A stretch of DNA of 64,000 bases from contig JAEZIX010000048.1 of NCBI GenBank assembly GCA_023415935.1, forward strand, positions 1 to 64,000, written 5' to 3'. Source of the stretch: Cyanobacteria bacterium OH_CDB_20. Lineage in GTDB: Bacteria > Cyanobacteriota > Vampirovibrionia > Gastranaerophilales > Gastranaerophilaceae. Both the position numbers and the translations under genes were made by a program. This document shows positions 43,115-52,361 of the stretch, one piece after another. The notes under the pieces are model-generated. The model was not told where the DNA came from and searched no databases. It saw only the letters and a list, made by a program, of their open reading frames with translations. Every line of letters begins with the position of its first letter. The first letter of the stretch is position 1.

Positions 43115-43375
43115 GTGTGGGGTTGTCTTATGAATGGGAGAAATCTAGCCTATCAAGTCTTTGAATTTGAGGTTTATACAAATCCAAATCAGGCAATTTC
43201 TGAGTCTTTAACTCAGACTTGGACAGAGCAGGCTGTTGAATGTTATTCAATTGGTTGCGACTGTTCAAAATGCTCAATAACTAAAGCCAGATACTCATTT
43301 AGATGTAAAATGAGTGAAGTTGTAGGTATTCTACTTGAAAAGTATGGTGAACCCCAACAAGAATTAAGCGTTTAG
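43115..43375 (+). CDS. Small five-cysteine protein, unknown family (paralog 2)
   Basis: 86 residues with a GTG start (AAGGGG 4-5 nt upstream); an ATG at 43130 is an alternative. The core, W-T-x2-A-V-E-C-Y-x2-G-C-x-C-x2-C, then 10 residues, R-C-K-M, matches the gene at 8980 in order and spacing. The N-terminus is longer and lacks similarity. Five cysteines suggest a metal site. It has no export signal. Function is unknown. It is convergent with the membrane protein gene at 43372 and overlaps it by 4 nt. Confidence 0.75.
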   Translation: MWGCLMNGRNLAYQVFEFEVYTNPNQAISESLTQTWTEQAVECYSIGCDCSKCSITKARYSFRCKMSEVVGILLEKYGEPQQELSV

Positions 43376-43698
43376 TTTTCTGTATCAGGTTTTGTTTTTT
43401 CTAAAAAGTGTTTAATCGCATCATCTATGTTAGTAGGTGTTTCAAGGGAAAGATCTCTTTCTCCATATTTTAGGGTTTGATAGCCTCTTTGAGTAATTTT
43501 TTTGTAGATAATAAGCAGTGTTATTATCGCAACAATACAAACAACGGTTATCATAATTGTAAAGCCAAACTTTTGCATTACAAATGATAATTCACTTGTC
43601 TTTTCTGTAGTATTATTAGCTGTTTCTGCAAGTACGGATTGTACTTGCAGAAACATTATTGAAATAATTGATAATAATTTTGTAAGATTATTTTTCAT
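43372..43698 (-). CDS. Small membrane protein downstream of the RNase gene
   Basis: 108 residues. A signal peptide-like N-terminus (1-24, LLSIISIMFLQVQSVLA) and one strong transmembrane helix (about 48-68, TIMITVVCIVAIITLLIIYKK) leave a short charged cytoplasmic tail. This layout resembles OadG-type or other single-span membrane proteins, but no family match is claimed. It overlaps the end of the Rne/Rng gene by 11 nt, so it is translated from the same message. Confidence 0.6.
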   Translation of the reverse strand: MKNNLTKLLSIISIMFLQVQSVLAETANNTTEKTSELSFVMQKFGFTIMITVVCIVAIITLLIIYKKITQRGYQTLKYGERDLSLETPTNIDDAIKHFLEKTKPDTEN

Positions 43699-45508
43699 CT
43701 TCAGTTGTAGCCTTTGTTGTTTTACTTTTTGCTGTAGTAGTTTTCTTTCTGCCTTTAGCTTTTGGTTTTTCTTCTTTTGCTGCTTCTTCTGATGTTGTAT
43801 TTTCTTTTACTTCAGAAGTCTTTTTTCTGCCTTTTGTTTTGGTTTTTTCTTCTTTGTTATCAGGAGCTTTTGAGACTTCTTTTTCTTCTGTTTTGTTTAC
43901 TTGTATTGTTTCAGAAGGTTTTACTTCTACCTCAACAGGAGTTGCAGGTACAGATGCAGGTGCCTGAGCTGCAATTATTTTTTGTTCTTCTTTTGGCGTT
44001 TCTTTTACTTCCTCAACTTTTTCTTGTTGAGGTCTGTTATTATTATAATGTTTTTGTTTATTTTTGTTAAACTTGCCGCCTTTATTGAAGTTTTGGTTGT
44101 TTTGATTTTGATTTTGATTCTGATTTGGATTTTGGTTTTGGCTGTTTTCCTGAGTGTTTTGTTGTTCTTGCGGCTCATTAGTATTTTGGTAGTTAAAAAC
44201 TTTATTATTTTTATGAGCTTGATTTTTGTTTTTTAATTGTTGAACAGGAACTTTAAGTTTAGCTGCTTTTGCCTTGTATTCTCCTTCTGCAACTGATGAA
44301 GAGAAAGATAAATCTTCAGCTGTAAAACCTTGTCCTCCGCAATGAGGGCATTTTTTACTGAATATCTCAGCTAAAGCCTGGCCTTGTCTGTGTCTTGTAA
44401 GTTCAACCAGACCTAAGTCTGAAAGCTGTCCTATTTGAGGTTTTGCTTTATCGTTTTCAAGTGCAAGTTCGAATTCTTCCATAATTGCAAGTTTATCGTT
44501 TCTGTTTGTCATATCAATAAAGTCAACGATAACCATACCGCCGATATTTCTCAATCTAAGCTGCCTTGCAATCTCTTGAACAGCTTCTTTGTTGGTTTTT
44601 AATATTGTTTCATCTTGAGTTGAAGAACTTACGAATTTGCCGCTGTTAACGTCCACTACTGTTAGTGCTTCTGTAGTTTGAATATAAAGGTAACCGCCTG
44701 ATGGAAGATTAACTTTTGTTTGTAGCGCAGCTTTAATTTCTTTTGCTACTCCTGATGATACGAGTAAAGGTTCTGTTCCTTTATAAACGTTTATTTCGAT
44801 GTCACGTTTCATATTCCAGTTTTGAAGGATTTGTTGAGTTCTATGCATTGCAAATGAAGTGTCAACAATGATTTCTTTAACATCTTCAGTGCACGCTTCT
44901 CTCATGACTCTATAAAGAAGGTCTTGGTCTCTATATAAAAGGCTTGGAGGCTCATGGGTTTCGGCTGCTGTAATAATTCCGTTCCATTTTTCCAAGAGAA
45001 GTTCTAAATCTTCTTGAATGTCGTTATCAGATTGACCTTCAGCCTCAGTTCTAACAATTACACCAAGTCCAACAGGTTTTAACAAACTTACAACAGCTTT
45101 CAATCTAGCTCTTTCTTTAGAAGAAACTATTTTTCTGCTGACATTTATACCTGTTTCATGAGGCATAAGAACTAAAAACCTACCCGGTAAGCTGATTGAA
45201 GTTGTTACTCTTGGGCCTTTGTGTCCTGTTGGTTCTTTTACAACTTGTACAATAATTTTTTGTTTTGGTGATAATTTTTCTTTTAACGTTCCTTTTCCGA
45301 TAGCGTCATTTGCGTGCAAAAAGCCCATTTTATCTGAACCGACGTTAACAAATGCTGCATCTATACTTGGTAAAACGTTATCTACCGTTGAAAGATAAAC
45401 ATCATTTAAAAGAATGTCTCCTTTGTTTACATAAAACTCACAAACTTTTCCATTCTCAATAACTGCTGCGATGTTATCTCTTTCAGCGATTACAATTGAT
45501 TTTGCCAT
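43688..45508 (-). CDS. rne: Ribonuclease E/G family protein
   Basis: 606 residues. An N-terminal S1-like RNA-binding domain (about 30-115) includes SIDAAFVNVGSDKMGFLHAND. The catalytic core has YIQTTEALTVVDVNSGKF and GGMVIVDFIDM, whose aspartates coordinate magnesium. The zinc-link motif CPHCGGQG follows near 395. Residues 430-606 are disordered: a Q/N-rich repeat around 460-480, then Lys/Glu-rich stretches with repeated KGRKK. The E. coli RNase E scaffold sequence is absent, and the tail style is like cyanobacterial enzymes. It starts mRNA decay and processes rRNA. AAGGA precedes the ATG. Confidence 0.93.
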   Translation of the reverse strand: MAKSIVIAERDNIAAVIENGKVCEFYVNKGDILLNDVYLSTVDNVLPSIDAAFVNVGSDKMGFLHANDAIGKGTLKEKLSPKQKIIVQVVKEPTGHKGPRVTTSISLPGRFLVLMPHETGINVSRKIVSSKERARLKAVVSLLKPVGLGVIVRTEAEGQSDNDIQEDLELLLEKWNGIITAAETHEPPSLLYRDQDLLYRVMREACTEDVKEIIVDTSFAMHRTQQILQNWNMKRDIEINVYKGTEPLLVSSGVAKEIKAALQTKVNLPSGGYLYIQTTEALTVVDVNSGKFVSSSTQDETILKTNKEAVQEIARQLRLRNIGGMVIVDFIDMTNRNDKLAIMEEFELALENDKAKPQIGQLSDLGLVELTRHRQGQALAEIFSKKCPHCGGQGFTAEDLSFSSSVAEGEYKAKAAKLKVPVQQLKNKNQAHKNNKVFNYQNTNEPQEQQNTQENSQNQNPNQNQNQNQNNQNFNKGGKFNKNKQKHYNNNRPQQEKVEEVKETPKEEQKIIAAQAPASVPATPVEVEVKPSETIQVNKTEEKEVSKAPDNKEEKTKTKGRKKTSEVKENTTSEEAAKEEKPKAKGRKKTTTAKSKTTKATTEDEK

Positions 45509-45542
45509 ATTATTTCCTTTTTAAATCTATAAACCTTTTTTA

Positions 45543-48056
45543 TCAAAGTTCATTAAGATTTTCGTCAAAGAATTTAGTTCTTGTAATTTTAAACTGAATT
45601 TCAGGATAAAACAGTTTTAATACTTCATCTGATTTTATTGAAGGAATTTCACTGTTTTGGCCAACTTTTAAAACCATAGTGATTATACCGTCATTGTAAT
45701 CACAAGATTTCATTGACTTTTTAATGTTAATAAACTTTGTAATACCTTTTTTATTTTTCTTCTCTATGAATATTTCATCACTTGAAGAAATCTTATCTAT
45801 AATATACACCAATTCTTCAAATTTTAAAACATTTTTTTTCAAAGTTTCTATTTTATACTCGGCCCATTGAGCTGAAATCTCAATTGCATCAGCTCCTTTA
45901 GGCATTTTTTTAATATTTAATATTTCAATTTCTTTTGGCAGAACTTTTTGCAAAATACTTTTTAGCTCTTCAGGTTCTATATCGTTAAATATATCTATAT
46001 CAATAAGTTCGCAGGTGCTTTCTGTAAAAATAGGAAGCGCAATACCTAGTGATATTTTAGGTGTAGGATTAAAACCTTGCGAAAATGCTAAATCGAGTCT
46101 GCTTCTAAAAAGGGCTTTGATTATTGTGTTCTGCCAGTCAAGATGAGAGACATAACGGAGTTTTCCTGCTTTAGAAAGTTTAATCCTATATTTTATTGCT
46201 TTTGAATTATCTTTTAATTCGTTATTGATAGGTGATATTGTTGGAATATAGGGTTTATCAATAACTTTGTGGGTTTTAAGATTTTTGCAAACGCCGCAAT
46301 TTACGCAGTTAAACTCGCAAGGAATTGTATTCTCTGCGTTTAACGCTTTTTTATACTCCTGTTTAAACCATTCTTTATCTATGCCTGAATCAATTACATC
46401 CCAAGGAAGCTCTGCTTCTATATCGTAATTTTTTTGTGCAAGTTCATCAAAATCAATGCCTAAATCTTTTGCTATTTGAGTCCATTTTGCAAAATCAATA
46501 TTCTCATCCCAGCTTGTTAGGTAATAGCCTTCTTCCTGAAGTTTTTGTATAAATCTGCCAAGACTTTTATCTCCTCTTGTTAAAACAGCTTCAAGTTTGG
46601 ACACAAAACTAGTGTGGTAGTTGATTTTTAAGTTCTTTATATGTCTTGTTTTTGCAAGAAGATGATCGATTTTTTCTTTAATTTCCTGCTCTGAGTTTTG
46701 TCCGTGCCATTGGAATGGAGTAAAAGGCTTTGGTACAAATATTGATATTGTGCAGGTGACTTTTAGAACATCTTTCAATTGAAGCTCGTCTCTTAAAAGT
46801 TTTGCTTTGTATCTTAATTTATTTAAGAGTTCAGCCATTTCGTCAATATCTTCAATAGTCTCTGTTGGAAGTCCCAAAATAAAATATAGCTTAATAGAGC
46901 TAAAACCTTCTTTATAACAGGTTAAAATAGTATCTGTAATCTGCTCTTCGGTAAGGTTTTTATTGATTACATTTCTAAGTCTTTGGCTTCCGGCTTCAGG
47001 AGCTAATGTTACCGTCGATTTTCTAACTCCTTGAACAAGGTGTGCTAATTTTGCGCTATATCTGTCAATTCTCTGGCTTGGAAGTGATACAGATATTTTT
47101 CTTTCAGCTAACTTTGAATGAAGCTCTTCTATTACGCTTTCGATATTTGTATAGTCGTTTGAAGATAAGGATAAAAGCGAGTATTCGTCATATCCTGTGT
47201 TATCAACAGATTTTATAACTAAATCAATTATATCTTCTGCTTTTCTTTCTCTTATTGGAAGGTTTGTGTGCCCTGACTGGCAAAAACGGCACATTCTTCC
47301 GCATCCTCTTCTTATCTCAATTATGCTTCTATCGTGAACGCAGGTTGAAAAAGGAATAGGGTTTCTTGTTAGGCCTGTATGATTTTTAAGGTTTGATACT
47401 CTTTTTTTTGTTTTGTTATTTAATTTTGGCGAATAGACACCCTCAAGTTTTGCAAGCTCAAGTATTATTTCGCTTCTTTTTAATCCTTTGGCTTTTAAAT
47501 CTTTATATTTTTCAACAAGCTCGATTATTAAATCTTCGCCGTCTCCAATCATAAATATATCTATGAAATCAGACATCGGTTGAGGATTATAAGCGCAAGG
47601 CCCACCTGCTACAATTATCGGCGAATCTTCCCCTCTTTCTTCTCTTAATATAGGAATATTGCCGAGGTTTAATATTTCAAGCGCAGTGGGATATGCAAGT
47701 TCATATTGAAGAGAAAAAGCTAAGATATCAAATTCTTTTAGGCTTTTTTTATGCTCTAAACTTTTTAAAGACTCCCCTTGTTCTTTTAGAATTTCTCTAT
47801 AGTCAAAATCAGGTGCATAGACTCTATCCGCGAGGAAATCTTTATGCTCATTTACAATGCTGTATAAAATTCTCTGCCCGAGATTTGATATTGCAATCTC
47901 GTACTTGTCAGGAAAAACAAACGCAATACGACTAGAGCTACTGTCCCAATCTTTTTTGTAAGAAAGGTACTCTCCTCCAATATATTGATAAGGTTTTTTT
48001 ACTCTGTATAAATTCGACTGTTCTTCTAACGTTAATTCTTCTTGTTCTTGACTCAT
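45543..48056 (-). CDS. B12-binding-type radical SAM protein fused to DUF2344
   Basis: 837 residues. An N-terminal cobalamin-binding-like domain includes ILAFSLQYELAYPTALE (about 107-125). The radical SAM core has RGCGRMCRFCQSGH (CX3CX2C). A C-terminal DUF2344 domain (about 620-837) begins YRIKLSKAGKLRYVSHLDWQ. The same fusion (TIGR03960 plus TIGR03936) is widespread next to Rne/Rng in Firmicutes and Cyanobacteria, where it may modify RNA or a ribosomal protein. A four-cysteine CEFNCVNCGVC motif lies between the domains. Substrate is unproven. Confidence 0.9.
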   Translation of the reverse strand: MSQEQEELTLEEQSNLYRVKKPYQYIGGEYLSYKKDWDSSSSRIAFVFPDKYEIAISNLGQRILYSIVNEHKDFLADRVYAPDFDYREILKEQGESLKSLEHKKSLKEFDILAFSLQYELAYPTALEILNLGNIPILREERGEDSPIIVAGGPCAYNPQPMSDFIDIFMIGDGEDLIIELVEKYKDLKAKGLKRSEIILELAKLEGVYSPKLNNKTKKRVSNLKNHTGLTRNPIPFSTCVHDRSIIEIRRGCGRMCRFCQSGHTNLPIRERKAEDIIDLVIKSVDNTGYDEYSLLSLSSNDYTNIESVIEELHSKLAERKISVSLPSQRIDRYSAKLAHLVQGVRKSTVTLAPEAGSQRLRNVINKNLTEEQITDTILTCYKEGFSSIKLYFILGLPTETIEDIDEMAELLNKLRYKAKLLRDELQLKDVLKVTCTISIFVPKPFTPFQWHGQNSEQEIKEKIDHLLAKTRHIKNLKINYHTSFVSKLEAVLTRGDKSLGRFIQKLQEEGYYLTSWDENIDFAKWTQIAKDLGIDFDELAQKNYDIEAELPWDVIDSGIDKEWFKQEYKKALNAENTIPCEFNCVNCGVCKNLKTHKVIDKPYIPTISPINNELKDNSKAIKYRIKLSKAGKLRYVSHLDWQNTIIKALFRSRLDLAFSQGFNPTPKISLGIALPIFTESTCELIDIDIFNDIEPEELKSILQKVLPKEIEILNIKKMPKGADAIEISAQWAEYKIETLKKNVLKFEELVYIIDKISSSDEIFIEKKNKKGITKFINIKKSMKSCDYNDGIITMVLKVGQNSEIPSIKSDEVLKLFYPEIQFKITRTKFFDENLNEL

Positions 48057-48404
48057 TTATGCTAAATCTTCCGGGATAAATTTTTCTATCTCAATAATCT
48101 TACCATTAAGTTCATTATTTTGGAATTTACCAATAAACTCGATAATTTTATTGTGAGGGATTTTGTAATTGTATAGTGCGACGTTGCCGTCTTTTTCCCT
48201 CATTACTCTAACAATATACATGCACTTTTTCGCGTATTCAAGTAAGTGCTCTTCACTAAAACGCTTGCCGTTTAGGTCTTTATCAAGCCTTACATATGTA
48301 AACCCGAGAAAATACTTAACCTTCTCAGATTCAGCTTCTGTAAGAGCTTTCTCCTTGTGGCGTTTAAATATATCTATTACTTTATCATTTATATTGTCAG
48401 ACAT
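48057..48404 (-). CDS. Hypothetical protein in the radical SAM/RNase operon
   Basis: 115 residues, charged, no signal peptide or membrane helix. A helical N-terminal half carries many Lys/Glu and a C-terminal half ends in NGKIIEIEKFIPEDLA. It has one cysteine. It abuts the radical SAM-DUF2344 gene exactly (stop at 48057, next start at 48056), so the two are very probably translated together. No family is recognised. Confidence 0.65.
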   Translation of the reverse strand: MSDNINDKVIDIFKRHKEKALTEAESEKVKYFLGFTYVRLDKDLNGKRFSEEHLLEYAKKCMYIVRVMREKDGNVALYNYKIPHNKIIEFIGKFQNNELNGKIIEIEKFIPEDLA

Positions 48405-48471
48405 ATTTTCAATTTAACAGATTCTTTGCAGGCATGTCCAAATGTTAAGAAATTTAGAAAAATAAGAAAAA

Positions 48472-48498
48472 ATAAAGCAAGTCTTTCGACTTGCTTTA
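48472..48498 (-). terminator. Intrinsic terminator after the HEAT-like gene
   Basis: ATAAAGCAAGTC pairs perfectly with GACTTGCTTTAT (loop TTTC). On the minus strand it is followed by a run of T. Confidence 0.8.
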
Positions 48499-48525
48499 TC
48501 AGATTTATATTATGTGATTATTCTA

Positions 48526-49557
48526 TTATTTCATTTCTGTAAGAACTTTTAAGCCATCATTTGCTGCTTTTTTAACTTCTTCGTTTGCATCTTCTTTAGC
48601 TTTTTCGAAGATTGGTGTAAGAACTGCTTTGTATTCAGGTCTTGCAATGTGAGTTAAAGCTGTTAATGCGCTTGCTCTGATTAATGGATTAGGGTTTGAT
48701 TTTGCAGTTTGTGTAATTTGTTCTGCTGCAGGTAGGTCTTTAATATCAAGTTTAGTTCCTGTTTTCTTTTCAACTTCGCCTACTAAAAGGTTTTGTAAGA
48801 ATGCGATTGTATAGATTGCATATTCTTTATTTCTTTCAGCAACTTCCATTGGAGTCATTTTGCTAGCTTCAGCTGTTTCTTCAGGAGTTAAAGTTTGTTT
48901 ATCAATTAATTTTTGTCTTAATTCAAGTTGTTTAGGGCTAGGTCCTTCAAGTTTAGTTGTATCTTGAGCGATTACAGATAATAGACCTTCCATAATTTGT
49001 GTATCTAAGAATGCAGTTGCTGCATCAGGTGTTTCTTGAGTAGCTTTAGCTATTTCTTCAATTGTATCAGATTGAACTTTTAAGTCTTCTGAATGTAATT
49101 TTTTAGCAAATGAAGGAACATCTACTGTGGCAGGAGCTGCTTGTGGAGCTACAACTTCAGGAGTTTGTGGAGCTGCAGGAGCTACTTGTGGAGCTGCCGC
49201 TGGAGCCTCAGGTGCTGCTGCTTGAGGAGCTTCAGGAATAACAGGAGCAGGAGCTACTGCTTCAGGAGCTTGTGGAGCCGCAGGAGCTACAGGAGCTGCT
49301 TGTGGTGCGTAAGCCGGTTGTTGCATTGTTGGCATATAATATGATTGAGGAGGTGCTGCAAATGCTTGTGGGTTTACGATATTTATGTTAACCGCATTAG
49401 CTTGTGGTTGTTGCGGATATACTGATGCTTGTGGATATTGGTAGTAGTAACCATTTTGCACAGGCGCTTGTTGCGCGACTGCTACAGGTTGAGCAACTGT
49501 TGTTGCCGGTTGTGGAGCTGTCGTTTGCGGATACTGGTTATTAACTGCTTGGATCAT
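48526..49557 (-). CDS. HEAT-repeat-like protein with PQ/PA-rich N-terminus
   Basis: 343 residues, no signal peptide. Residues 1-150 are low-complexity Pro/Gln/Ala/Tyr with QYPQ and PQAAP-type units, expected to be disordered. Residues about 150-343 are helical, with HEAT-like units such as NPLIRASALTALTHIARPEY and ANEEVKKAANDGLKVL. This arrangement suggests a protein-interaction scaffold. The gene is monocistronic, with AAGGGG 7 nt before the ATG and a strong terminator. No specific family is claimed. Confidence 0.7.
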   Translation of the reverse strand: MIQAVNNQYPQTTAPQPATTVAQPVAVAQQAPVQNGYYYQYPQASVYPQQPQANAVNINIVNPQAFAAPPQSYYMPTMQQPAYAPQAAPVAPAAPQAPEAVAPAPVIPEAPQAAAPEAPAAAPQVAPAAPQTPEVVAPQAAPATVDVPSFAKKLHSEDLKVQSDTIEEIAKATQETPDAATAFLDTQIMEGLLSVIAQDTTKLEGPSPKQLELRQKLIDKQTLTPEETAEASKMTPMEVAERNKEYAIYTIAFLQNLLVGEVEKKTGTKLDIKDLPAAEQITQTAKSNPNPLIRASALTALTHIARPEYKAVLTPIFEKAKEDANEEVKKAANDGLKVLTEMK

Positions 49558-49912
49558 GTGGTTCCCCTTTATTTAATATTTCTACATAATATACATCTGA
49601 CACTCTTTTAAATAACCCTGAGAATTAATTATTGCTAGAATGTCTTTTTATAATTTCACAAAAAAAACTGAAAATCAAATAACCATGGGCTGTTTGGTTA
49701 TATAAATTCAAATTTACATTCTGTAATATTTTTGATTTTGCTTTCTTATTAATGCTTACAGCCTACTTTTCTATACTCTTTATTACATAGTTTCATGCTT
49801 GTTTTTTAAAAAAATAATAATTATTTTATTAGAATTCTTAATCTTTTATAGATTTAACATGACTTTTAATATAGAATATCTTTACAGGCATGGGTTTAAT
49901 TATTGAATTATT
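49558..49912. other. Divergent intergenic region
   Basis: 355 nt, very AT-rich, between the HEAT-like and sigma factor genes. A 7-bp perfect inverted repeat, ATAACCA (49679-49685) and TGGTTAT (49695-49701), is the only clear symmetrical element and could be an operator or hairpin. No coding frame is convincing. Confidence 0.4.
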
Positions 49913-50551
49913 ATGAGTTTGAATACAGAATCTAGTTCTAAGAACAAGAATACATTTAATATTAAAAATTACTTAGAGTTGATTGAAACACTTGCAAAAG
50001 TTGAGTACAAAAAACTTTCTTGTGCACATTTAGTTGAGTATTCAGAACTTATAAACATTGGTACACAAGTTGTCCATAAATTGTGTTGTAACGCAAAACC
50101 CGATGCTTATAATAAATCTTATATTTCAACAGCCATAAAGTGGGCAATAAGAAATGAAGTAAGACGCCGATATAAGTGGTACATGCTGAAAAACCAGAAG
50201 AGCCCGTCTTATATTTCTGAAGAAGATCCAAATGCAATCAGAGAGGCTGTTTATAAGACAATTCTTTCTATTGATGAGATGGCTGAAGCGGATTCTCCTA
50301 CTCAAATCCGTGATCACAAGAGAAATCCTGAAGAAAAGCTTGTTTTCCATGAGCTTAGCGAAGGAATAAAAGAAGCAATAAAAAAATTACCTCAACGCGA
50401 AAAAGAGCTTATAGACTGCAAATTTTTCAAAGATAAAAAATTAAGAGAAATAGCAGAAGAATTTAATCTTTCACCTTCAAGAATATCTAGAATTATACAA
50501 TCTGGTTTGAATAAAATTAAAAAAGAGCTTGTAAAACAAGATCTTGATTAA
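49913..50551 (+). CDS. Sigma-70 family RNA polymerase sigma factor
   Basis: 212 residues. A region 2-like part (about 20-90) includes YNKSYISTAIKWAIRNEVRRRYKW. A region 4 helix-turn-helix (about 150-210) has LPQREKELIDCKFFKDKKLREI and FNLSPSRISRIIQSGLNKI. The two parts are joined by about 50 residues with EED, as in alternative group 3/FliA-like factors. The promoter it reads cannot be told. No anti-sigma gene is adjacent. It may control surface or stress genes. Confidence 0.8.
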   Translation: MSLNTESSSKNKNTFNIKNYLELIETLAKVEYKKLSCAHLVEYSELINIGTQVVHKLCCNAKPDAYNKSYISTAIKWAIRNEVRRRYKWYMLKNQKSPSYISEEDPNAIREAVYKTILSIDEMAEADSPTQIRDHKRNPEEKLVFHELSEGIKEAIKKLPQREKELIDCKFFKDKKLREIAEEFNLSPSRISRIIQSGLNKIKKELVKQDLD

Positions 50552-50553
50552 TT

Positions 50554-51504
50554 TTAAAACATGCCTTTTCGCCAGAATTTGTATCCTATAAAAGCAGAAA
50601 TCATGAAAGCAAGAAGTGCAATTAGCACGAAGCCTAGAGGATGATCTGATAGTGGTACTTTTACGTTCATTCCCCAGAATCCAGAAATCATTGTCGGAAT
50701 TGCCAATATAATTGTTACTGATGTCAAAAATTTCATAACCATATTCAAATTGTTTGAAATTATTGAGGCAAATGCATCCATCATACTTTCTAAGATGTTT
50801 CTGTGCATTTCTACCATATCAAGCGCCTGTTTGTTTTCAATGATTACATCTTCGATCATATCAAGATCATCTTCATTAAGGGTGAACAAGTTTTTTAAAG
50901 TGGTATTGTTCCCTAGTCTTACAAGTTTTTCAAGAACTATGCCGTTGTTTTTAAGTGCCGTTGTAAAGTAAACCAAACTCTTTTGAACTTCAAAAAGTTT
51001 AAAAAGAGCTTTGTTCTTCATTGTTTTCCTTAAATCTACTTCGATTTTTTCCGTTTGTTTATTAATAAATTCTAAATATCTTAAGTAAAATTTTGTAGAT
51101 CTGAATAATATTTGGAAAAGTAAATTGGTTCTTTTGTTAGTGTTAAAAAGTTTTTCTGTATCTTTGCTAAAGAAGGAAAGAATCTTGTTTTCATATAGAG
51201 TTACAGTAATAAAATAATCAGGGGTAAGGATTACGCCAAGAGGAATTGCGTCAAAGTTGTCTTCATCTTCCATTACAGGAATATTTGTGATGATAAGCAT
51301 AAGATTGTCGTCAAACTCAATACGAGAACGTTCTTCGACGTCTAATGCATCTCTGAGGTAGTCTGCATCAATATTTATTTTTGCGGCAACTTCTTTAATC
51401 TCATCAGTTGTTGGTTTGATAAGATTAATCCAGGCGCCTCTTTCTATGTTTTCGAGGCTCTGTTCAACTATTTTACCTTCAATTGTTTTTAGTATTTGAA
51501 GCAT
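50554..51504 (-). CDS. corA: CorA-family magnesium/divalent cation channel
   Basis: 316 residues. A large cytoplasmic N-terminal domain (1-235) leads to two C-terminal transmembrane helices (about 255-275 and 290-310) separated by the signature GMN (278-280), within SGFWGMNVKVPLSDH. Homopentamers carry Mg2+ (or Co2+/Ni2+) into the cell. It is convergent with the sigma factor gene and is transcribed alone. Confidence 0.93.
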   Translation of the reverse strand: MLQILKTIEGKIVEQSLENIERGAWINLIKPTTDEIKEVAAKINIDADYLRDALDVEERSRIEFDDNLMLIITNIPVMEDEDNFDAIPLGVILTPDYFITVTLYENKILSFFSKDTEKLFNTNKRTNLLFQILFRSTKFYLRYLEFINKQTEKIEVDLRKTMKNKALFKLFEVQKSLVYFTTALKNNGIVLEKLVRLGNNTTLKNLFTLNEDDLDMIEDVIIENKQALDMVEMHRNILESMMDAFASIISNNLNMVMKFLTSVTIILAIPTMISGFWGMNVKVPLSDHPLGFVLIALLAFMISAFIGYKFWRKGMF

Positions 51505-51710
51505 AAAAACCTTCTCTAAAAATAACTGAAATTATTATACATTAGTAAAAATAAAAATAACTCATTTCGCTAACGTAAAAAAAAATTACAACATTAAGAT
51601 AAACATTGTTCTATTGATTATTTTTTATAGTATATTAGTGCATGAGTATCTGAATAAATATTCGGGTATAAAAATTACGAGTGTCAGAAAACCAAGAGTT
51701 GGAGGAATCA

Positions 51711-52352
51711 ATGGCAAAATTAAATTTAATGGCATACATCTTACCCCCTGATGATAAAACTTTTTACACCTTATTTGAAAGAAGTACTGATGTATGTAAA
51801 AAAGCAGCCGAGCTTTTTCATGACATTATTGAGTCAGAGCTTACTGATGAGCATATCAAACAGGCAAAAGATTATAAGCATTTGAGCAATGATATTGTAA
51901 AAGAAACTTTGGTTGAACTTAACAATACATTTGTTACTCCTATTGATAGAGAAGACATTCAGCAAATTGCAACTCTTTTAAATAGAATTACAAAAAAGAT
52001 TGTGAAAGCATGCGTTAATTTAAGAGTTTATAGACTTGATACATATACAAAAAATATGCATGAACAAGCAAAAACTCTTCAAGAAGCTGCAAAAGAACTT
52101 GATTTTATTATTCACAAATTTAAGAAAGTAAGTTCTATAAAGGAAATAACTGAAAGTAATTTGAGAATGAAAGAAATAGAAACCCATGGTGATGAAATAT
52201 TATTCGCAGCCATGGATTCTTTATTTTCAGGCAAATACGATGCTCTTAACGTAATAAAATTGAGAGACATACATAAAGATATTGAAAACGCATTAGATAC
52301 TTGTTTTTCAGTTTCTGATAATGTCGTAAATGTTGTTTTGAAACAAAGTTAG
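51711..52352 (+). CDS. DUF47/PhoU-like phosphate transport regulator
   Basis: 213 residues from the ATG at 51711, chosen because GGAGG lies 6 nt upstream; an in-frame reading from 51681 lacks this site. The protein is all helical, with the family stretches YTLFERSTDVCKKAAELFHD and DREDIQQIATLLNRI, and a later MKEIETHGDEI. DUF47 proteins pair with PiT phosphate transporters, and here the pit gene starts 9 nt downstream. Confidence 0.92.
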   Translation: MAKLNLMAYILPPDDKTFYTLFERSTDVCKKAAELFHDIIESELTDEHIKQAKDYKHLSNDIVKETLVELNNTFVTPIDREDIQQIATLLNRITKKIVKACVNLRVYRLDTYTKNMHEQAKTLQEAAKELDFIIHKFKKVSSIKEITESNLRMKEIETHGDEILFAAMDSLFSGKYDALNVIKLRDIHKDIENALDTCFSVSDNVVNVVLKQS

Positions 52353-52361
52353 GAAGCTGTT

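Noticed and set aside
43762..44236. Leu/Phe-rich plus-strand frames opposite the tail of Rne/Rng
   Set aside because: Antisense shadows of Lys- and Gln/Asn-rich codons, without a start signal or family similarity.
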